Below, in pieces: positions 59,606-64,000 of a stretch of 64,000 nucleotides of DNA. Position 1 is the stretch's first letter, and each line of letters starts with the position of its first letter. The DNA is from Caulobacter sp. 602-2 (GTDB lineage Bacteria > Pseudomonadota > Alphaproteobacteria > Caulobacterales > Caulobacteraceae). Position numbers and translations under genes: made by a program. The DNA is taken from assembly GCF_011043625.1 (NCBI RefSeq), contig NZ_JAAKGT010000008.1, positions 1 to 64,000 of the forward strand, in the 5' to 3' direction. The notes beneath the pieces were generated by a model. The model saw only the letters and a program-made list of their open reading frames with translations, was not told the origin of the DNA and ran no database searches.

Positions 59606-61512
59606 TGGCTCACCAGTCCGCCCTCATCGCCGAAGACATCGAAGCCTATCTCGAGGCCCACCAGAACAAGTCGCTGCTGCGCTTCATCACCTGCGGCAGC
59701 GTCGACGACGGCAAGTCCACCCTGATCGGCCGGCTGCTCTACGACAGCAAGATGATCTTCGAGGACCAGATGGCCGCCCTCGAGGCCGACTCCAAGCGCG
59801 TGGGCACGCAAGGCGGGGCGATCGACTTTGCGTTGCTGGTCGACGGCCTGGCCGCCGAGCGCGAGCAGGGCATCACCATCGACGTCGCCTACCGGTTCTT
59901 CTCGACCGACAAGCGCAAGTTCATCGTCGCCGACACCCCCGGCCACGAGCAGTACACGCGCAACATGGTCACCGGCGCCTCGACCGCCGACGCGGCGGTG
60001 ATCCTGATCGACGCGCGCAAGGGCGTGCTGACCCAGACCCGCCGCCACTCCTACCTCGTCAGCCTGCTGGGCATCCGCAACGTGGTGCTGGCGGTCAACA
60101 AGATGGACCTGGTCGACTGGGACCAGGCGGTGTTCGACGCCATCGTCGCCGACTACCGCGCCTTCGCCGAGAAGATCGGCCTTTCGGTCTTCACCCCGAT
60201 CCCGATCTCGGGCCTGGGCGGCGACAACATGGCCGTGCGCAGCGAGCACACCCCGTGGTTCGACGGCCCGATCCTGATGGACTGGCTGGAAAGCATCGAG
60301 GTCGAGGACAGCCTTCAGGCCCAGCCGTTCCGCATGCCTGTGCAGTGGGTCAACCGCCCGAACCTCGACTTCCGCGGCTTCTCGGGCCAGCTGGCCTCGG
60401 GCGTGGTCAAGCCGGGCGACCGGGTCAAGGTGCTGCCGTCCGGCCGCGAAAGCCGGGTGTCGCGCATCGTCACCCTGCCCGGCGACCTGGACCGCGCCGT
60501 CGCCGGCCAGTCGGTGACCATCACGCTGACGGATGAAGTCGACGTCTCCAGAGGCGACGTGCTGGTCGCCGCCGACAGCCCCTCGGCCGTCGCCGGCCAG
60601 TTCGAGGCGACGCTGGTGTGGATGGACGACGAGCCCCTGCCGCCCGGCCGCTCCTACCTGCTGAAGATCGGCGCGCGCCTCGTGGGCGCCAGCGTCACCG
60701 AGATCAAGCACCGGGTGAACGTCAACACGCTGGAGCACACGGCCGCCAAGCGGCTGGAGCTCAACGAGATCGCCCACGTCAACCTCTCGCTCGACCAGGC
60801 CATCCCGTTCGAGGCCTATGCCGACAACCGCGACCTGGGCGGCTTCATCCTGATCGACCGGATCAGCAACCGCACCGTCGGCGCGGGCATGCTGAACTTC
60901 GCTTTGCGCCGGGCCGACAACATCCACTGGCAGCACACCGACGTCTCCAAGGCCTCGCGCGCGGCGCTGAAAAGCCAGCGCGGCCGCGTGGTGTGGCTGA
61001 CGGGCCTGTCGGGCGCGGGCAAGTCGACCATCGCCAACCTGGTGGAAAAGCGCCTGCACGCCTTGGGCCGCCACACCTACCTGCTGGACGGCGACAACGT
61101 GCGCCACGGCCTCAACAAGGACCTCGGCTTCACCGAGGAGGACCGCGTCGAGAACATCCGCCGGGTGGCCGAGGTCGCCAAGCTGATGGTCGACGCCGGC
61201 CTGATCGTGCTGACCGCCTTCATCTCGCCGTTCCGGGCCGAGCGCCAGCTGGCGCGCGAGATCCTGGCCGACGGCGAGTTCGTCGAGGTGTTCGTCGACA
61301 CCCCGCTGGCCGTGGCCGAGAGCCGCGACGTCAAGGGCCTCTACAAGAAGGCGCGTTCGGGCCAGTTGAAGAACTTCACCGGCATCGACAGCCCCTACGA
61401 GGCGCCCGAGGCGGCCGAACTGGTCATCGACACCACCAAGGTCGACCCGGTGGCCGCGGCCGAGCAGATCGTGGCCTGGCTGGAAGGCGAAGAGGTCTCG
61501 TACGAGATCTAG
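59605..61512 (+). CDS. cysNC: Bifunctional sulfate adenylyltransferase GTPase subunit / adenylylsulfate kinase
   Basis: A 635-residue fusion of CysN and CysC (NodQ-like). The GTPase part has the P-loop [13 protein letters not shown] (Gly31-Thr39), [12 protein letters not shown] and EF-Tu-like barrels (about 230-440). The adenylylsulfate kinase part begins near residue 458 and has its own P-loop [13 protein letters not shown] (Gly467-Lys473), then the [17 protein letters not shown] motif and the [14 protein letters not shown] segment. Together with CysD it makes PAPS from sulfate, ATP and GTP. One base overlap with cysD. It ends VSYEI. Confidence 0.97.
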   Translation: MAHQSALIAEDIEAYLEAHQNKSLLRFITCGSVDDGKSTLIGRLLYDSKMIFEDQMAALEADSKRVGTQGGAIDFALLVDGLAAEREQGITIDVAYRFFSTDKRKFIVADTPGHEQYTRNMVTGASTADAAVILIDARKGVLTQTRRHSYLVSLLGIRNVVLAVNKMDLVDWDQAVFDAIVADYRAFAEKIGLSVFTPIPISGLGGDNMAVRSEHTPWFDGPILMDWLESIEVEDSLQAQPFRMPVQWVNRPNLDFRGFSGQLASGVVKPGDRVKVLPSGRESRVSRIVTLPGDLDRAVAGQSVTITLTDEVDVSRGDVLVAADSPSAVAGQFEATLVWMDDEPLPPGRSYLLKIGARLVGASVTEIKHRVNVNTLEHTAAKRLELNEIAHVNLSLDQAIPFEAYADNRDLGGFILIDRISNRTVGAGMLNFALRRADNIHWQHTDVSKASRAALKSQRGRVVWLTGLSGAGKSTIANLVEKRLHALGRHTYLLDGDNVRHGLNKDLGFTEEDRVENIRRVAEVAKLMVDAGLIVLTAFISPFRAERQLAREILADGEFVEVFVDTPLAVAESRDVKGLYKKARSGQLKNFTGIDSPYEAPEAAELVIDTTKVDPVAAAEQIVAWLEGEEVSYEI

Positions 61513-61545
61513 GGAGGGAGGGGCCCTGCCCCTTTCCTTTCGGTT

Positions 61546-61654
61546 GTCATCCCGGCCGAAGGCGCGCAGCGCCGTAGAGCCGGGATCTCCCGCGTTTCAG
61601 GACAGGGCCGCCGTGGGAGATCCCGGCGCTCCGCTTCGCTGCGGCCGGGATGAC
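61546..61654. repeat. Intergenic palindromic repeat (GTCATCCCGG family, copy 5)
   Basis: GTCATCCCGGCCGAAGG at left and CTGCGGCCGGGATGAC at right, flanked by GGTT/AACC that extend the pairing. Inner GCCGGGATCTCCC and GGGAGATCCCGGC also pair. It is between the convergent cysNC and MFS genes. Confidence 0.85.
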
Positions 61655-61677
61655 AACCAAGGGGTAGGGGGACGCCC

Positions 61678-62844
61678 CTACGCCCCCGCCTTCACCCGCG
61701 CGCTGCGGCCCAGCACCAGCGCGCCGCACAGCCCAGCCGCGCCCAGCGCCGCCATCGCCCAGTAGCCCTTCACGCCCAGGGCGTCGAACAGCGGGCCCGA
61801 GGCAAGGGTCGCCAGGCCCAGGGTGAAGCCTTGCGACACCGCCGAGTTCAGGGCCTGGGCGGCCGAGGCGCTCTTGGGCGGCGTCAGGCGCTCGATCAGC
61901 TGCAGCGAGGCCAGGAAACTCGCGGCAAAGGTGAAGGCGTGCAGCGCCTGCAGCGGGAACAGCGCCCACAGCGGCGGGGCGAAGGCGTAGGCCGTCCAGC
62001 GGATCACCGCCGCGCCAGCGCCCATGGCCAGCAGTCGCCCCGGCCCGACGCGACGCCGCCAGGGTTCCAGGAACCACATGAACCCGACCTCGGCCGCGAC
62101 GCCGACGCCCCACAGGACGCCGATCATCGGCTCGGGGATCTCCTGCTTGCGCCAGAGGATGGTCGAAAAGCTGTAGTAGAAGCCGTGGGCGCCCTGGATA
62201 AGGCCGGCCGTGACCACCGCCAGCACGAACACCCGGTCGGTCAGCAGGCTGCCCAGGCCCTTCCAGCGATCACGCTTGGCGGGGGCCTCGCCCTCGTCGT
62301 GCACGCGCTCGGGCGGGACCAGGACGAAGGCCGCGAAGGCGGTCAGCAGGGCCGCCACGGTGATCCAGACGACGATGACCTCGGCGCCGACCAGGGTCAG
62401 CACCACGCCCATGGCGAGGTTGGCGGCGATGAAGGCGCTGGAGCCCGATCCGCGCGGCAGGCCGTAGTTGAAGCCCTCCAGCCGCGCCCGGCGCAGGGTC
62501 ACCACGTCGATCAGCGGCGAGATGGTCGAGAACAGCGTCGCGCCCAGCAGCCAGCAGACCAGCAGGCTCCAGAACCCCGGCGCGACCAGCATGGCGAGAT
62601 AGGCCCCGGCGGCGGCGATCGCCAGCAGGATCATCGGCGAGCGTCGCAGGCTGAAGCCGTCGGCCCAGACGGCCAGGATCGAACCGGTGAAGGGCTTGAG
62701 CAGCAGCGGCGCGGCCAGCACGGCCCCGATCTCGGCCCCCGAAAGCCCCCTCGCCCGCAGGAAGGTGGCCACGTACGGCAGGCTCACCCCGATGACCAGG
62801 TAGATGGCCACATAGAACAGGCTGAGACGGGCGACGAGCGGCAT
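61678..62844 (-). CDS. MFS transporter (HcaT/nucleoside-symporter-like)
   Basis: A 388-residue, 12-span major facilitator. The ATG at 62844 starts MPLVARLSLFYVAIYLVIGV. LRARGLSGAEIGAVLAAPLL and WADGFSLRRSPMIL (motif A-like) fit the MFS_1-like/HcaT branch of putative 3-phenylpropionate or nucleoside/sugar symporters, as do GLPRGSGSSAFIAAN after the TM4-5 loop and GVLWGVGVAAEVGFMWF. Longer in-frame extension to 62943 would translate a repeat element and is rejected. Substrate unknown. Confidence 0.87.
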   Translation of the reverse strand: MPLVARLSLFYVAIYLVIGVSLPYVATFLRARGLSGAEIGAVLAAPLLLKPFTGSILAVWADGFSLRRSPMILLAIAAAGAYLAMLVAPGFWSLLVCWLLGATLFSTISPLIDVVTLRRARLEGFNYGLPRGSGSSAFIAANLAMGVVLTLVGAEVIVVWITVAALLTAFAAFVLVPPERVHDEGEAPAKRDRWKGLGSLLTDRVFVLAVVTAGLIQGAHGFYYSFSTILWRKQEIPEPMIGVLWGVGVAAEVGFMWFLEPWRRRVGPGRLLAMGAGAAVIRWTAYAFAPPLWALFPLQALHAFTFAASFLASLQLIERLTPPKSASAAQALNSAVSQGFTLGLATLASGPLFDALGVKGYWAMAALGAAGLCGALVLGRSARVKAGA

Positions 62845-62886
62845 GGCCCGCTCGTAGAGCGCCGTGCGGTGAAGGGGAAGGAAATC

Positions 62887-63051
62887 CTTCTCCCCCTGCG
62901 GGAGAAGGTGTCGGCGCAAGCCGACGGATGAGGGGTCGCACAAACGAAAAACGCCGCGACAGCGGATCGGCTATCGCGGCGTCAAATGTCTGAGAGACCC
63001 CTCACCCGACCTCGCTCCGCGAGGCCACCCTCTCCCACAAGGGGAGAGGGA
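62887..63051. repeat. Composite intergenic repeat enclosing a terminator (copy II)
   Basis: Same architecture as 35287-35452: CCTTCTCCCCCTGCGGGAGA left part, GTCGGCGCAAGCCGACGGAT, a central terminator, then CCCCTCACCCGACCTCG and CTCTCCCACAAGGGGAGAGG. It lies between the MFS gene start and the metG stop. Confidence 0.85.
62951..62982. terminator. Intrinsic terminator downstream of metG
   Basis: ACGCCGCGACAGC (62951-62963) pairs with GCTATCGCGGCGT (62970-62982) with one mismatch; on the minus strand a U-tract (UUUUUCG, from GAAAAA) follows. It terminates metG. Confidence 0.75.
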
Positions 63052-63056
63052 TCAGG

Positions 63057-64000
63057 TCATTCCGCTCCGCCGAAGCGCGCGGCCCATTCGGCGATCATGT
63101 CGTCGTCGATCTTCTTGAACAGGACCTCGGGCGCACGAACCGTCTGGCCGGCCGGCACGGTCGACAGCTCGGCCGCGACGTCCGACGACGGCCACGCGGG
63201 CGGCCAGGCCTGACCGAAGGCCTCGCCGATCTTCTCGGCGGCGAACGGGATGAACGGGGCCGAGATGCGGGCGTAGAGCGCGGCGAGATTCAGGGCCGTG
63301 CGGACGATCACCGCGGCGCGGTCGCGGTCGGTCTTGATCGCCGTCCAGGGGGCGGCTTCCTGCAGGTACTCGTTGCCGACCACCCACAGCGCCCGCAGCG
63401 CCTGGGCGCTCTTGCGGATCTCGATGGCGTCCATCTGCTCGGCGAGGTCGGCCAGGCGCTCGGCGACGTCGGCGTAGAGCTTCTCCTCGAGCGGACCGAT
63501 TTCGCCGCCTTCCGGCACGACGCCGTCGAACTTGCTCTCGGTGAACTTCAGGATGCGGTTGACGAAGTTGCCCAGCACGTCGGCCAGGTCGCGGTTCACG
63601 GCGCTGGCGAACTGCTCCCAGGTGAAGGCCGTGTCGCTGCCTTCCGGCGAGTTCGAGGTCAGGTACCAGCGCCAGAGATCCGGCGGCAGGATGTCGAGCG
63701 CCGCGTCCATGAACACGCCGCGCTTGCTGCTGGTCGAGAACTTGCCGCCGTACCAGTTCAGCCAGTTGAAGGCTTTGAGCATGTCGACGCTCTTCCACGG
63801 CTCTTCCGAGCCGAGGATGGTCGCGGGGAAGCTGACGGTGTGGAACGCCACGTTGTCCTTGCCCATGAACTGGACGTAGCGGACGTCGTCGGCGCCGGCG
63901 TCGGTGCGCCACCACGAGCGCCAGTCACGATCGACGCCGGCCTCGGCCCATTCCTGGGTGGCGGCGATGTACTCGATCGGCGCGTCGAACCAGACGTAGA
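63057..64000 (-). CDS. metG: Methionyl-tRNA synthetase, C-terminal part (runs off window)
   Basis: The reading frame is open from 64000 to the stop at 63057, giving about 314 residues of the C-terminal part. It starts in [17 protein letters not shown], the conserved MetRS catalytic segment. [18 protein letters not shown] and [18 protein letters not shown] follow; KFSTSSKRG is this subgroup's KMSKS-loop equivalent. The anticodon-binding helical domain continues ([27 protein letters not shown]). The N terminus lies beyond the right edge. It ends in FGGAE, with the composite repeat immediately after the stop. Confidence 0.95.
   Translation of the reverse strand, partial: YVWFDAPIEYIAATQEWAEAGVDRDWRSWWRTDAGADDVRYVQFMGKDNVAFHTVSFPATILGSEEPWKSVDMLKAFNWLNWYGGKFSTSSKRGVFMDAALDILPPDLWRWYLTSNSPEGSDTAFTWEQFASAVNRDLADVLGNFVNRILKFTESKFDGVVPEGGEIGPLEEKLYADVAERLADLAEQMDAIEIRKSAQALRALWVVGNEYLQEAAPWTAIKTDRDRAAVIVRTALNLAALYARISAPFIPFAAEKIGEAFGQAWPPAWPSSDVAAELSTVPAGQTVRAPEVLFKKIDDDMIAEWAARFGGAE

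Noticed and set aside
62845..62943. N-terminal extension of the MFS transporter
   Set aside because: It would translate the composite repeat (text LLPQGEKDFLPLH) and has no ribosome-binding site; the family start at 62844 is better.
5477..63051. CRISPR array or tandem repeats
   Set aside because: The repeated units are dispersed singly between genes with variable interiors; there are no regular spacers and no cas genes.

Overview
The window is a GC-rich chromosomal segment from an alphaproteobacterium of the Caulobacter type. The organism call rests on gene content. A PAS histidine kinase matches the cell-fate kinase/phosphatase PleC in length and in the spacing of its phospho-accepting His. 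A proline-rich, two-membrane-span, coiled-coil protein matches the new-pole marker TipN. There is also a hexuronate-catabolism cluster, a TonB-dependent receptor, many exported peptidases, and long antisense shadow frames typical of about 67-70% GC. No phage, IS, CRISPR or rRNA sequence was seen. The main non-coding theme is families of intergenic palindromic repeats.

Left part (1-14450): two tRNAs (Gly, Tyr) on the minus strand, rlmB, a lipoprotein-like membrane protein, TerC and DUF423 membrane proteins, an exported protein with two aspartic-protease DTG motifs, a Bcr/CflA efflux pump, an epoxide-hydrolase-like enzyme, a TonB-dependent receptor with a metal-regulator-like operator, a dipeptidyl-peptidase-IV-like enzyme and an exported amidase. 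Region 14451-21436 holds nested repeats and then, all on the minus strand, a four-gene envelope cassette whose every junction overlaps (Sel1 lipoprotein, beta-helix protein, small secreted protein, 49-residue lipoprotein). It is followed by a zinc-ribbon protein and a pair of acyl-CoA dehydrogenases.

Middle (21437-35276): a conserved hypothetical, an OmpW-like porin with an FNR/FixK-like box, two adjacent membrane proteins that look like catalytically dead CPBP (CAAX protease-like) paralogues, pepN, pleC, a VOC protein, a SulP transporter and a large M14 peptidase.

Hexuronate region (35287-53448): kdgK and eda, ppc, the operon uxaC-kduI-kduD, a LacI-type regulator, uxaA and a UxuB/UxaB-type reductase. 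Together these encode conversion of galacturonate/glucuronate and unsaturated pectin products to KDG, then KDPG, then pyruvate and glyceraldehyde-3-phosphate. TGACACCGGTGTCA-like operators occur at the uxaC, regulator/uxaA and reductase promoters, plus a pair upstream of eda where tandem terminators follow. A minus-strand block (serine hydrolase, degenerate M20 peptidase, BBE-type FAD oxidase, lipoprotein) separates uxaA from the reductase.

Right part (53460-64000): a PRC-barrel protein, a small membrane protein, a sugar-phosphate transferase directly behind tipN, a 68-residue membrane protein, cysD-cysNC (sulfate activation) behind a structured leader with an intrinsic terminator, an MFS transporter, and the C-terminal part of metG running off the window edge. 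Functions come from reading motifs and family resemblance only; no searches were run.
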